64,000 bases of DNA. Source: Ypsolopha sequella. Taxonomy: Eukaryota; Arthropoda; Insecta; Lepidoptera; Ypsolophidae. Position 1 is the first letter of the stretch. Each line of letters begins with the position of its first letter. The position numbers and the translations under genes were made by a program. The notes under the pieces were generated by a model that worked only from the letters and a program-made list of their open reading frames with translations, did no database searches and was not told where the DNA came from. Below are positions 1-10,182 of this stretch, piece after piece. The stretch is from positions 152,954 to 216,953 of the forward strand of contig CAKOHE010000067.1 in assembly GCA_934047225.1 (NCBI GenBank), read 5' to 3'.

Positions 1-1008
1 TTACGACAACCGAAATATCACGCGCTCTCAAAAAACCGTGTTTTTATTAAATAACTCCGCTTCTGGTTAAAATAAAAACACGATTTGTTCAAACTACTAG
101 ATATCATTCAAACAAATTTTATAAAACTTCTCGAAGTCAAACGCTATGCTGTATTCTTTTTTCACCGGAAAAAATGGTTATATTTGTTTTTTTCCAAAGT
201 TATATTTATTTTTGTTACGCTAGATATCAATGATATTATTAAAACCTCATTAATTTAATTTAATTTGAAAATTGTAGTGAGAGAAGCTTTTTTTGTCTTT
301 GAAAAAGTTGTATTTACTTGAAGTTTCTTTTTCTGTGTTTTTTGGTGGAATAAAGTGTTTTGTAAGAAACAATTGTAAAGTTATTTAGTACTTCGACTAA
401 GCTAAATTTAACTAATTTTATGATTAGAAGCCCTATAGTTGGAACTATAAGCATTACAACAAGGAATCTAAAATTTGACAGATGTGTACACGGTACGTAC
501 ACAGAGAAGCAATGCATAGACTCAATAAAGTTGATTGGGTTAGTTTCAGCCTATAAATAGAGGTTTACAAAAGATTTTTTTTGACGTGTTTTCTTCAAAC
601 ATACTTCATAAACTTAGGAGAACATAGGCGTATTTTTTTAATGACTGGGTTTCCCACAAGGAAGTCATCCAAATTATGTCATATAGGTATATGCCTCATC
701 TTTCCCCTTAACTCAAAGTCTCGCATGTTTCGCGTTACTTTTAGCATAATACTTAGTCTATGCTTTTAGCTTAACGGTCTATATGTTAAGAAAGTGCTGC
801 CACTTTAGAAAAAAAAAACATTATTTACTTATGTACTAGAATAGTTATTGAAAATCTGCTCAAGTAAATTCGTAGATAGTATAACAATGACCCAATTTAA
901 ATAGCATAGTTTTCATAAACAGCATCTTTGATGAGCTAAAATTTTAACTTTTGTGAAATAATTGAGAAATCGAGAAAAAAGAAACAGTTGTCTTATACAA
1001 CTTATCTT
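1..1008. other. AT-rich non-coding stretch, nothing recognised
   Basis: No convincing exon, repeat end or RNA was seen. It probably belongs to the intron or 3' part of the minus-strand coiled-coil gene, whose remaining C-terminal exon(s) may be here or left of the window. Confidence 0.4.
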
Positions 1009-1009
1009 A

Positions 1010-1665
1010 TGCCAGTCAGGCTGTATAACGTGCCCTTAGAGCGGGTACATACTTTCAAGTACCTGGGTCATATTGTGACACCCGACCTGAAGGATGACGA
1101 TGATATTGAACGAGAAAGGAGGGCGTTGTCGGTGCGAGCAAATATGATAGCCCGCAGGTTTGCCCGTAGCTCGAAGGAAGTAAAAATTACCTTATTCCGA
1201 GCCTTTTGCACATCTTTTTATACGGGCACACTGTGGTTATCATACACGCAGAAGTCGTACAACGCTCTTCGCGTTCAATACAATAATGCGATGAGGGCAC
1301 TGTTGCGGCTGCCCCGCTTCTGCAGCGCGTCGGGGATGTTCGCCGCAGTGCACGTTGACTGCTTTTATACCACCATGCGCAGGCGAGCAACTGCGATGGC
1401 GGGCAGGGTGCGGGACAGCGGTAACAGTCTCCTCAGTGTCACCAGCAGGTCGGACGGGCCCTTTATGAAACATTGGCAGGCGCTACACACTCCGTCGTAC
1501 CAAGTATGGAGCAGATAGCGTCAGCATCAACACTTTGTGGTTATTATTGTTTCTGTGTATTTCTTTTTTTTTGTATTCTTTTTAAATTTTAGTATTTTAG
1601 CAATTTATTTATAAATATGGATTAATTTATCTGAAATAAATGAATATTATTATTATTATTATACA
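1010..1665 (+). mobile_element. 5'-truncated LINE, C-terminal ORF2 part plus 3' UTR
   Basis: An open frame from about 1012 to 1518 encodes the region after the reverse transcriptase palm (thumb/C-terminal part) of a non-LTR retrotransposon. Seen directly: FKYLGHIVTPDL, IERERRALSVRANM and QYNNAMRALLRLPR. The same protein stretch recurs, diverged, in the minus-strand copy at 4967-5874, which shows it is a dispersed family and not a host gene. Downstream lie an AATAAA near 1636 and an (ATT)n tail near 1647-1663, a usual 3' end for such elements. The catalytic RT motifs are missing because of 5' truncation, so this copy cannot move by itself. The clade is not settled (RTE/Proto/Daphne-like types share this look). 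Confidence 0.8.
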
Positions 1666-2011
1666 TTTTGGTCGGGTAGTTATGTAACTTTTCTTTGGAA
1701 CAGCTGATTGTTTATTCGCGATTCGAAGGTTGGTTCCATAGTAAAAGCTTTTCGAATCAACGAGTACTACCACCAGTTTCCGGCTTTCGCAGTTTCATCT
1801 TAACACCCAGTATATTTATATTATTAGAGATTTGCATATACAGCTAGTGGAAATGTTGATTGACACGGAGCGACTGTCATGCACTAAAAGCTGCACGGAG
1901 CGGTTGAACCGCGTAGCACTGTCACCGGCCTTGCAATTTATGTATGAGTTTTGAATTTATAAAATGACTTCAGTTTGCTTATATCCAGTTTGAAGGACCA
2001 AGTATACTTAC

Positions 2012-2134
2012 TTCAACAGCGTCACTGTCCATACTGCTGTCACTAAATATTGTATACAGTAAACTTTCTGGATCTTCTGGTTGACGTTTGGTAGAGACGG
2101 CGGCGCTTCGGAAAATTTCCGATGGTCTCGTGTT
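2012..2134 (-). CDS. Coiled-coil gene, exon 12 (last one found)
   Basis: Acceptor TTTTTTAG before 2134 and donor GTAAGT after 2012. The exon is 123 nt, phase 0 at both ends. It encodes 41 residues rich in S, D and E with RPSEIFRSAAVSTK and TIFSDSSMDSDAVE, not coiled coil. A short hydrophobic-aromatic motif followed by an acidic SDSS patch would suit the C-terminal tail of a transverse-filament type protein (inference). No stop codon is reached, so at least one further exon is expected to the left. Confidence 0.72.
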
Positions 2135-2542
2135 CTAAAAAATTAATAAGAAACAAATATATATATATTGAAACTTGAGCTTTCAATTTATTTAAATTAT
2201 TTATAGATAGAATAGAATAATAATAATAGAGAAATATTTTCGAAATTGATTCGCCCTTAAATGCGCCGAAATATATGTAGAAATATTTATTTATGATATC
2301 TATAAATAACTTCAATAAACTAAATTAGTTTTTAACGTTTAGACACCTCTACTTGGCCAACTTAATTTAATTTTCAATGCAAGTGAAATTTTTATGAATT
2401 TAATTTTCAATGAATTTTAGATGTCTGTCAGGGAAACAGGGAAAATTGGAAACTGTCAGGAATTTTAAGAAAAGAGAAAAACATAAGAAATTAAATTATA
2501 ATCAAGGAATGAAATCTAATAATTAACAACCAATGTGATTAA

Positions 2543-2830
2543 TTAATTATTCATCTGATCCTCGTACTTTTTATTGCTAGGTGCTTTCAGAAACTGCTGG
2601 TCTTTCATAACAATTTTGTGAAACTCTTCACATGATGTGTTCTTCAGATTGAACCTGTGTCTACAGTAGAGCCTATGGTAGAAGCTATGGACAGTCTCTC
2701 CTTTGTCCACTGCGCATCCATTAATGAAAACACTCGTTCGACGTTAGCATTTTGTGCTTGAATTGCAAACACAAAACAGCAAATTTTGTTCAGTTCTTCC
2801 AGTCTTTCACAGCTGACGGATTTTATCCTC
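2543..2830 (-). pseudogene. hAT-type transposase remnant (C-terminal dimerisation region)
   Basis: Reading the minus strand gives NANVERVFSLMDAQWTKER followed, in another frame, by RFNLKNTSCEEFHKIVMKD and a stop at 2543-2545. The first block matches the conserved hAT dimerisation segment (N..VER.FS.M...W...R). The two blocks need different frames, so at least one indel has broken the gene. There is no N-terminal BED finger or catalytic part nearby. It lies in an intron of the coiled-coil gene in the same orientation. It is known from the family that this segment is the last part of hAT transposases; activity is excluded here. Confidence 0.6.
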
Positions 2831-3171
2831 TCATTTTAACAATAATTGGACTTAGATTAAAACAAAAAAATGCAAAATTTTACGAAAAAAAAAGTTGACT
2901 ACGATACTTTTTAAAATACGATACTTTTTTGTCAAAATGTCAGAAAATTTATTGTAGAGTCAGGGATTTTTTCAGGAAAACTTATTTTCGGATCTGGTTA
3001 CCCTAATTACACCTCGCCCATCGGAAGATCTCACCTTCTCCCGAAAATAACAAGTCTGGCAAACTTTTTTGATATTTACAGTGGTACCGCCACTGGTCCT
3101 GTAATGCACTCTTATATTATTTAGAGTGTCCAAAGTCTTAATCTTAATAATTATAGTATTTTTATGTATAC

Positions 3172-3321
3172 CTTTTGGTTCCTAACCGGTAGGATAACTG
3201 AAACAGCGTTGTCATCTTGTTCGGGCTGCTCCTGCGGTGGTTGAAGCATGCGGCCGGTGAGTTCCCTTTGTATGTTGTCTACTGTGCCTTGCATACCCGC
3301 AATTTTATCATGGAGTTTCTC
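3172..3321 (-). CDS. Coiled-coil gene, exon 11
   Basis: Acceptor CTTTTAG before 3321, donor GTATAC after 3172; 150 nt, phase 0 in and out. It encodes the end of the coiled coil (EKLHDKIAGMQGTVDNIQRE) and then a proline/glutamine/acidic linker (MLQPPQEQPEQDDNAV). This marks the change from rod to C-terminal tail. Confidence 0.78.
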
Positions 3322-3707
3322 CTAAAAGTTTAGAAATAATAATTATTAGACCATTTTTTTTTATTTATTTGTTTATTATCAACAACGAAAATCTAACATT
3401 ACAGAATTGCCTAATTCGTTAGTCTAGTAATTCTAAATTTTCACAAAACAATATAAATATATCATTAAACTAACATATACAAATCTTAAGTACTGACACT
3501 ATTACTTAATTACTACTTAGTACATATACTAAATATGGCCCCTGTGAACTCGCTCAGCGAACAAGAAAACACATCAATGTGTTCGATACCAAAAAAAAGT
3601 TTTTTTTTCGAAACCACTTACTCCACTATAACGTCATCTACGTATTTCATTTTTGAGTAAATGTATATTTGATTAAGATTCTCACAGAAGGAAAACGCGA
3701 TTGGATG

Positions 3708-3957
3708 AAATTTTCTCGATAGAATTTAATTCCGAAAAGACCTCTAAATTGTTTTGTTTTTTCCTGTTATTCTGAAATCCTAACTAATTTCATTGTGAAA
3801 TTGCATTCAAAATGTGGATATTATGTATTAGTAAATTTTCTCGATAGAATTTAATTCCAAAGATACCTCTAAATTGTTTTATTTTCTCCTGTAAAACTGA
3901 AATCCTAACTAATTTCATTGTGAAATTGCATTCAAAATGTGGATATTATGTATTTGT
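3708..3957. repeat. Tandem duplication, two units of 125 bp
   Basis: The segment beginning TTTTCTCGATAGAATTTAAT at 3711 recurs at 3836, and the whole unit through GTGGATATTATGTATT is repeated with few differences. The exact 125-bp step and adjacency show a local tandem duplication in an intron. Related CTCGATAGAA / CCTCTAAATT text occurs in other intronic repeats (about 10.98, 18.18 and 25.09 kb), so the unit derives from a dispersed repeat. Confidence 0.75.
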
Positions 3958-4966
3958 AAAGTCTCCTTGAAAATCTTTTTGAAAAAATAGCTTAATACAT
4001 TTTATATTAATAAAAAACCTCAGCGTCTCTGGCGACATTAACGGTGCGGCCGCGTCAGTGCCGCCGCGACAGAGCGACTATATTACGAACTATGTAAATG
4101 TATGGGAGCGTACCTATTTAATTAACCCATGACTTAAACCAAATCATTTAAAAAATGACACACGAAAATAAAAGTAAACAATGGAATTTGCACTCCAGAA
4201 CGGCGATTCTGGTGCTTGTGCAAAAATTGCGAAAGCAGAAAAGTCAATCATTTCCGTAGAAAATCACTCAAAATCTGCCGTAGTAAATTTTCGCCGTCCA
4301 GGACTTTTATACGCTTGTAGCTTTTGTGTGTATTTGATTTTGGTAAATGTTTTAGGTTCAATTCATGGTACGAAAAAAGTAACACAAATTCAAAATTTTG
4401 GTAAATATTAATAAATAAGGGCATTATCAGTGAATTGCGTAAATTAGGATTTCTGGCGAACACCGTGCCTTTAAGTTGCTTGAGTCGACCAAACATCGCC
4501 AGAAACTATATTGGAATAACGCTCATATCAGCGTGCACTGCATTACGAGGTTGCTGGGTCTCCGGATAGCGCAAAATAGGAGAAAATAATAGTTTTCACA
4601 TGGACGCGATGGACAGATAAATATTCCAAAAATATTTTTTCTGAGCAATATTTTCCTTGTGTTTTAGTGCAACAACTATACAAATATTCCATAAATATTT
4701 TTTCTAAGCAATATTTTCCTTTTAAGAACTATAAAATTACCATTAGTGGTTTCAAAGACATAACCAAATTTACTTAATTTTAGTCAAAAACAGCTTGAGT
4801 TTGAACAATATTTACATGCTGTTAATACAATGTGTATTTCACGCGAGAATAATAAAATGAAGTTGTTCTTTATAGTTTACATTTTTTTTTTAATTCATTT
4901 ATTTCAAGTTACCAAGACTCATATCGGAATAAAACATAAACAGATTAAATTAAATATAACATTCAA
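3958..4966. other. Intronic stretch with a short dispersed repeat
   Basis: Mostly unremarkable AT-rich intron. A segment at about 4503-4620 (AGAAACTATATTGGAATAAC ... GGGTCTCCGGATAGCGCAAA) recurs at about 10348-10460, so it is a dispersed repeat of unknown class. A GC-rich patch (4040-4075) resembles patches in other repeats. The open frames here show no known motif. Confidence 0.4.
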
Positions 4967-5874
4967 TTGTACTAATAATAATAATAATAAAACACACAAT
5001 ATATATAATAACAGCTCACCACGGCTACACACACATGCCTGTCGCATGCCTGTTGCAACAGTGGCGTATGTAGGGACAATCAAGCCTGTCCGCGATCATT
5101 GCCAGGATTGTGTTGGCGCTGGCCCGCACTCTGTGTAGCAGAGACGCGCATCGTCTGCGCATGGTCACATGGAAGCAGTCAATGCGAGCCCAGGCGAACA
5201 TGCCCGATGCGCTACAGTATCGGGGCAGCCTCAACACCGCCCTGAGCGCGTTATTATACTGGACTCGGACAGCTCCGTACGACCTCTGAGTGTAGCTAGC
5301 CCACAGGCTGCACGTGTAAAGCGATGTACAGAAAGCCCTAAATAGGGTTAGTTTTACCTCAGTAGAACAACGAGAAAACCTGCGAGCCAACATATTTGCT
5401 CTAATCGACAAGGCCCTCCGTTCCCGCTCAATATCAGCATTATCCCTGAGGTTGGTTGTGATAAGATGACCCAGGTATTTGAACTGTTCAACCCTGACTA
5501 AAGGAACACCGTATAGTCGAACAGGCGGCACGCTGTGAGGGCTCCCTGTACCGGCCTCAAAGACAAGGTACTGACTTTTCTCCACATTATACTTAAGCCC
5601 GTGGCTTAAGGCGGACTCCTCACATATCAACAGTGATCTGACACCACAGACCGATGCGCTCAACAACACCATGTCATCTGCATAACTCAGATTATTGACA
5701 CAAACTCCATCTATATGACAACCGACATGCTGACTGCTGAGCGCAACGATCAGTCCGTTTATATAACGGTTAAAAAGTGCAGGGGAAGTCAACCCCCCCT
5801 GCCTCACCCCACACTCCATCTGATAAGGCTCCGACAATGCACCCGCCCATCTGACATTGTTGGGTACTCGGTTA
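4967..5874 (-). mobile_element. 5'-truncated LINE with reverse transcriptase palm
   Basis: The minus-strand frame (about 5868 to 5025) encodes reverse transcriptase motif GVRQGGLTSPALFN, the catalytic box SYADDMVLLS, then FKYLGHLITTNL and QYNNALRAVLRLPRYC. This is the palm and thumb of a non-LTR retrotransposon ORF2. The 3' end is marked by a (TTA)n run on the minus strand (plus-strand AATAATAATAATAAT at 4975-4990). The 5' part (endonuclease, first RT blocks) is absent. The copy at 1010-1665 is the same family. It reads without internal stops over about 270 codons, so it is not very old, but 5' truncation makes it non-autonomous. Confidence 0.85.
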
Positions 5875-5984
5875 TGTAAATTATAATGTGTACGAAACGT
5901 AAAAGTTTAAAGTTAAAGTTTCAAAATAAAGAAAGAAAAAAAAACTAAAAATATTGAAAAGTTACTTTGAATTCCTTACTTTAG

Positions 5985-6222
5985 AAAAAAAATACTATAT
6001 TTTGTATCAGTAGACAGGTCATACTTATTCCAACGCCAATTACGTTTTCCATGATTTTTGTGATCTTTCAGATTTTTTTCTCGATGGTTGTATCAAATCT
6101 GACACGTAATAATGTAGTTCACCTCCGTAACTAATTACACAATTTTTATTGGTAAAAAATATTTTGATTTAATATGCTAAATTGTCCAAACGCGAGAGCA
6201 TGTTTGAACACTAAATTAATCA
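5985..6222. repeat. Half copy of the long-TIR TTAA element
   Basis: The text AACGCCAATTACGTTTTCCA ... TTTTTCTCGATGGTTGTATC ... AATTGTCCAAACGCGAGAGC matches, with divergence, the right arm of the element at 14458-15127 (about 14925-15115). The outer TTAA end is not conserved. It is a truncated, older relative. Confidence 0.6.
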
Positions 6223-6841
6223 AAGGTTTTAACTCGGTGCAGGACAACGACAACTCCGATGCGAAACGAGACGTATCGCGACAATAAAGCGCATATTTGG
6301 CTGGCTGATCTAAACAAACACCTCACGCTTTGCCCCACGCCGTTCGAACTGTGCTGAGCTAGTCTCACCCTTTGCGTTGGAAATAATAATTATTTCCGAA
6401 TACCTTAATTGTGCCTCGATTACTTGTTATTTCTTATTCTGTTTTAATTAATTAGAATATTGATGATACTTCCAAGTGGTGTATGTGCTTATTTTGCTTG
6501 TTCAATGTTCATAAGTCATTTAAAGAAGCCTTGTAAAAGTACTCGATTTTAGGGCGAAAACCTATAAATATAAATATTTTTCTGGTCTTTAACGCGATGT
6601 TTCTGAAAAAGTCAGGGACATACACCACTTGATATTGACCGTCTTAATGAAAATCTAAAATTTATTTGATTGAATTGTTCCACTTTCGCGAGCTATTATG
6701 GTTTTTAGATATGTATGAAGTACGATTCGGAGCGGGTTCTTAACACAAACTTATATAAACTCTTGTTATTTCCCCATGCCGTATTTGATAGCAAAGGTGA
6801 TTTTTAATTCACTAACTCTAGATTATATTTTATATACTCAC
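6223..6841. other. Intronic stretch, nothing recognised
   Basis: AT-rich intron between exons 10 and 11 of the coiled-coil gene. No coding or terminal-repeat signal was recognised. Confidence 0.3.
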
Positions 6842-6901
6842 CTTTTCGGCTCTCAGCTCCATGATAATAGACATGTGCTTTGAAAGTTCTTTCTCTTTAT
6901 C
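6842..6901 (-). CDS. Coiled-coil gene, exon 10
   Basis: A 60-nt exon with acceptor ATGTTCTAG and donor GTGAGT, phase 0 on both sides. It encodes DKEKELSKHMSIIMELRAEK, about three heptads, keeping the coiled-coil register. Too short to be found as an open frame; it is supported by both splice sites and by phase. Confidence 0.72.
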
Positions 6902-7647
6902 CTAGAACATATCAAAAAAAGAAAAAATATATTTAAAATATAGCAAAGCCTAGGGTGTCTTTTATTACAGGATGGTAAGATGATAACCTTTTTCTTAAAA
7001 CAGCGTATTAACTTGAAATTTGTTTAAAAATAAATATAAAACAATTGAACACTACTTTTTCACCATATCGAAGATTGGCTGGAAGAGATTTCTATAGAAA
7101 TAAGTTTGCCCTTGTTTATACAACTATTTTCGTTTTAAATAGTGTTGATATTCAAGTTTCTTTTTCATGTGCAATAAAGATTAAAGAACTTTTTAGAACA
7201 GCTATTTTTTTTCGCGTTTGAAGCGTTTCAAGGGTACAACACAAGAAGTTTATAACCGGACTGAGTGCTAAGCTCTATTGAAAGCCGCACGCTTAAATAC
7301 ATTTTCTTAATTAGTAATCAATGTGCAATAATTATATTATTTTACTAAATTATGCTAAATATAATATCAAAATATTGTGTCCATTTTTGGTTTGTAATCT
7401 GGTCGTGATAGCGGTTGAAAGTCTGTGCGGCCTACACAAATTTGTAAGGGAAAACTCTGTTCGAAAATAGATGAGTACACACCACCTGCCTTTTCTCTTT
7501 GGGAATCTGCCATCAGCTGTGACAATTTATCTCGGCGACTCGTAGTTTTATATGAGAATCGAGGCGACCCCCGTAGTTTTAACAAAAAATTACATGTTAT
7601 TTTGCAAACGCTTTTTTTCTGCTTTACATTGTTTGAGAAAAGCATTA

Positions 7648-7916
7648 TACAACGTGTAACAGAAAGGTATAACCATATTTGAAGAGCTTATTCAGTGAAT
7701 GGTATAGACCAACTTTTACTATGGAGCCAACCCTGAAATCTCGAAAAATAAATCTGCCCTTCCATACATTTCGGCCGAGCTGCATTGCATTTTTCTATGA
7801 AACAATAAACATTTTTTTTCGGGATACAGATTTTGTTCCATTGTAAAAGTTGTTCTATACCATTGACTGAATAAGCTCTTCAAATATGGTTACACCTTTC
7901 TGTTACACTTTGTATA
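7648..7916. mobile_element. MITE A, copy 1 (long TIRs, TA ends)
   Basis: The left end TACAACGTGTAACAGAAAGG and the right end (reverse complement TACAAAGTGTAACAGAAAGG) form terminal inverted repeats that continue for about 80 bp, including CATATTTGAAGAGCTTATTC. TA dinucleotides flank both ends, as in Tc1/mariner insertions (family inference). A second copy in opposite orientation is at 55243-55498. There is no transposase inside. Confidence 0.82.
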
Positions 7917-8003
7917 TGCCTCGCAGTGGCGTGCATAGAACTTTTTTTAGGAAAAACGTTATCAAATTAACAACCTATATTGGATTTCTTTAAATTAATT
8001 TAC

Positions 8004-8250
8004 CTTGACAACAACTTCATGGTGTTCAACCTGTCTCAGGAATTTCGTCTCTTTTTCCTGTCCTTTCTCTCTCTCTACGTCAAGCTCTCTCTTCATCTTG
8101 TCTATATTGGTCTCCAGTCTGTTGCGCACTTCCATACACATTTTGATCTCGTTCATCAATTTCGAGATTGTTTCCCCTTTTGACGTGTTTTCGTTGTGTT
8201 TGGTTTCTATAGTACCGGTCAGTTCCTGTATTTTCTCTTCGTTGGTGGTT
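8004..8250 (-). CDS. Coiled-coil gene, exon 9
   Basis: Acceptor TTTCATTTCAG before 8250 and donor GTAAAT after 8004; 247 nt, entering in phase 2 (completing an Arg codon from exon 8) and leaving in phase 0. It encodes about 82 residues of charged heptad sequence: TTNEEKIQELTGTIETKH, then ISKLMNEIKMCMEVRNRLE and MKRELDVEREKGQEKE. The phase match with exon 8 supports the chain. Confidence 0.82.
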
Positions 8251-8714
8251 CTGAAATGAAACAATAGTATTTTCTGCAACTATAACATAATGTGAGACAT
8301 TGGGACACGAGTGCTTGTAATAGACTGCGCGAGTGTCCCAATGTCTAATTTTGTCCAGATGCACACAACAGTTTATCTACAACCATCAGAAATATCTTCT
8401 TCACGTGACACTACTTATAATTTTTCAACCAAGAATTCACGAAAAATTGGACACACTCGTCATGGATAATATGGATATTGTCATGATACGGTGTTGATAC
8501 CTGAGACCATGGAATTAGTATGACATGCCTGAGACCAATCAGAAGCGAGAACGTTTAAAGAAGGCTCGGCTTAAGAAATTAAGACGGACCGTTATCGCTT
8601 GTGATTGCTTCTCTAATAAATTTGGCCATTGGCTAATATCAACGCAGAATTGCGATGTTATAATGTAATATTATAACATCGGCCAAACAATGTAGGTACT
8701 TATAAAACCGCTTT

Positions 8715-9446
8715 GGGGTTTCTATAGTGGACTGCCGCACGAATTATAGGTTTGGGGGGGAGGAGGAGGGGGAGGGGGGGAGGGGGTATACCCCCTGTAC
8801 CACTCCCCCCCCACGGAAACCCATAATTGCTGAGATATTGATGATCAAAGTTTTGAGGTTAAGTCACCTCCGATCAATCATTTTCTATCATTTCCTATCA
8901 AAATAGTGTCGAATTAAGGACTTACTAGTGAACAGAGGCAGATTCGGTTCTGGCGCTACTAGTGAACCGAGGCAGATTCGGTTCTGGCACTCGCCGGCCG
9001 CTGTCGCGGCACGCTCGCTTCGCTCGCTCGGCTCGTGTGTTGTGGTTCACAGATAACCTAACCTAACAACTTGTTTTTGGGACTTACTAGTGAAAAGAGG
9101 CAGATTCGGTTCTGGCACTACTAGTGAACCGAGGCAGATTCGGTTCTGGCACTCGCCGGCCGCTGCCGCGGCACGCTCGCTTCGCTCGCTCGGCTCGTGC
9201 GTTGTGGTTCACAGATAACCTAACCTAACCTAACCTGATTTGTTTTTGGGTCTTACTAGTGAACAGAGGCAAAAGGGGTAAATGCGCTTTTTTTGCACAA
9301 AAAATTATAAACTTTAAAAATTAATATCTAAAAAACTACACGTTTCCTAACGATAATATTTTAGAATTATAATCTTACATCACCTAGCTAACTACCAATA
9401 TAATTATTTCTAACAAATTCGTGCGGCAGTCAACTATAGCCAACCC
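8715..9446. mobile_element. hAT-type MITE with 8-bp target duplication
   Basis: The target duplication ACCGCTTT is at 8707-8714 and again at 9447-9454. Terminal inverted repeats share CTATAGT, then GACTGCCGCACGAATT, on both ends (8721-8745 and 9417-9438). The paralogous repeat at 17817-17824 has a single uninterrupted ACTGCTTT, an empty site. Eight-bp duplications are typical of hAT elements. The 732-bp inside carries no transposase, but holds a G-run/C-run block (8751-8813) and tandem repeats with telomere-like motifs. Confidence 0.88.
8920..9285. repeat. Tandem repeat array with (CCTAA)n motifs inside the hAT MITE
   Basis: Units start with CTTACTAGTGAA at about 8921, 9083 and 9252 (steps of 162 and 169 bp). 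Each full unit has two copies of a sub-repeat GAGGCAGATTCGGTTCTGGC, a GC-rich part with CGCTCGCTTCGCTCGCTCGG, and then CCTAACCTAAC (9057-9067) or CCTAACCTAACCTAACC (9219-9235). CCTAA is the complement of the insect telomere pentamer TTAGG. The length difference between units comes partly from the number of CCTAA copies. Confidence 0.85.
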
Positions 9447-9544
9447 ACCGCTTTTGATATTGTAACTACCCTATTGTAGTATGGGAGTATATAGATAAAA
9501 TATTATTAAATAGCAAAGTAATGAAAATATTGTAATATTTATTA

Positions 9545-9806
9545 TTCTAATTGTTACTGGTAACACCATCTATTTGAATCTATTTGACTATTCATCATTT
9601 GAATCGATGTGGAAATGAAAGTCACCGTCGACATTTGATACACCCGCTTTTCTCCAACGATTATTACGTCCCAAACGTGATGGGTAGTCAACGTTAACGT
9701 GCCTTCCGAAGCGTCGACCGAACACAAATTAATATGCACCGCGGGGATTGAACCCACGACCTCTGGTTTATCAGGCGAGTACTGTACCACTCGGCCACAG
9801 AGATGG
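9545..9806 (-). mobile_element. tRNA-headed SINE, minus strand
   Basis: On the minus strand the head has an A-box-like TGGCCGAGTGG (9787-9797) and a B-box GGTTCAATCCC (9744-9754), spaced as in tRNA genes. The anticodon arm does not fold into a proper five-pair stem, so it is not a working tRNA. The body continues with GTGTTCGGTCGACGCTTCGG and GGCACGTTAACGTT, which recurs at 41225-41790. It ends about 25 bp downstream of the exon 8 donor of the host gene. Known: SINEs are pol III transcribed from such boxes and mobilised by LINEs. Confidence 0.75.
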
Positions 9807-9835
9807 TCATTATTATCTACATATTTGCTATTTAC

Positions 9836-10041
9836 CTGCACTGTTGCAAAGCCTCTTGCAGCTCAGCGGTTTTGGTTTGGCAGTTGTCAATAACAGCTTT
9901 CAGCTGCTCAATACTAGTGGTTTTATCTTGAACATCCTCAGTAGCCTTAGTCAGCTCGGAAAGGACACTGTCTTTTTCAATTTTCAATGTCGCCAGTTGA
10001 GATGTTAAACTTTCTGTTTGTTTCTCAGCCACCTCGAGAAG
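9836..10041 (-). CDS. Coiled-coil gene, exon 8
   Basis: Acceptor TATTTTCAG before 10041, donor GTAAAT after 9836; 206 nt, phase 0 in and phase 2 out. It encodes LLEVAEKQTESLTSQLATLK, then EKDSVLSELTKATEDVQDK and EELKAVID-like heptads ending in LQEALQQCR across the junction. Clear coiled coil. A SINE starts within about 30 bp of its donor. Confidence 0.83.
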
Positions 10042-10182
10042 CTGAAAATATGTTTTATTTCTATCAACTCAGATCATTATTACCAAGGGCCCCTTTTAAT
10101 GTGGATGCAACAGATCGCGTTCCGAAACGTAAAACTTATGATTTTTATTCTTATTTTTGATTAAAAAGTTTATTTTACAGCA

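Larger units (their letters stand above)
8281..9490. repeat. Unclassified dispersed repeat, copy 1, split by a hAT MITE
   Basis: Segments 8285-8714 and 9447-9490 together match the repeat at 17394-17870 (shared AATGTGAGACA, TCACGAAAAATT, CCTGAGACCAATCAGAAG, GTGGGAG). The insertion 8715-9446 interrupts it. Near its left end are inverted arms AGACATTGGGACAC / GTGTCCCAATGTCT (8300-8347). It lies about 30 bp upstream of exon 9 of the host gene (minus-strand sense). Confidence 0.7.

Noticed and set aside
988..1518. Host gene of 176 aa
   Set aside because: The same protein segment recurs in the LINE copy at 4967-5874, with RT motifs there.
7995..8364. Longer minus-strand ORFs around exon 9 as independent genes
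   Set aside because: Only 8004-8250 is bounded by matching splice sites and phases; the rest is repeat.
8920..9285. CRISPR-like array or a true telomere end
   Set aside because: Repeats are long, unequal, nested in a hAT MITE, and the (CCTAA)n runs are only two to three units in a eukaryotic intron.
9740..9802. tRNA gene on the minus strand
   Set aside because: A and B boxes are present, but the anticodon stem does not pair, and the text runs into the SINE body shared with 41159-41870.
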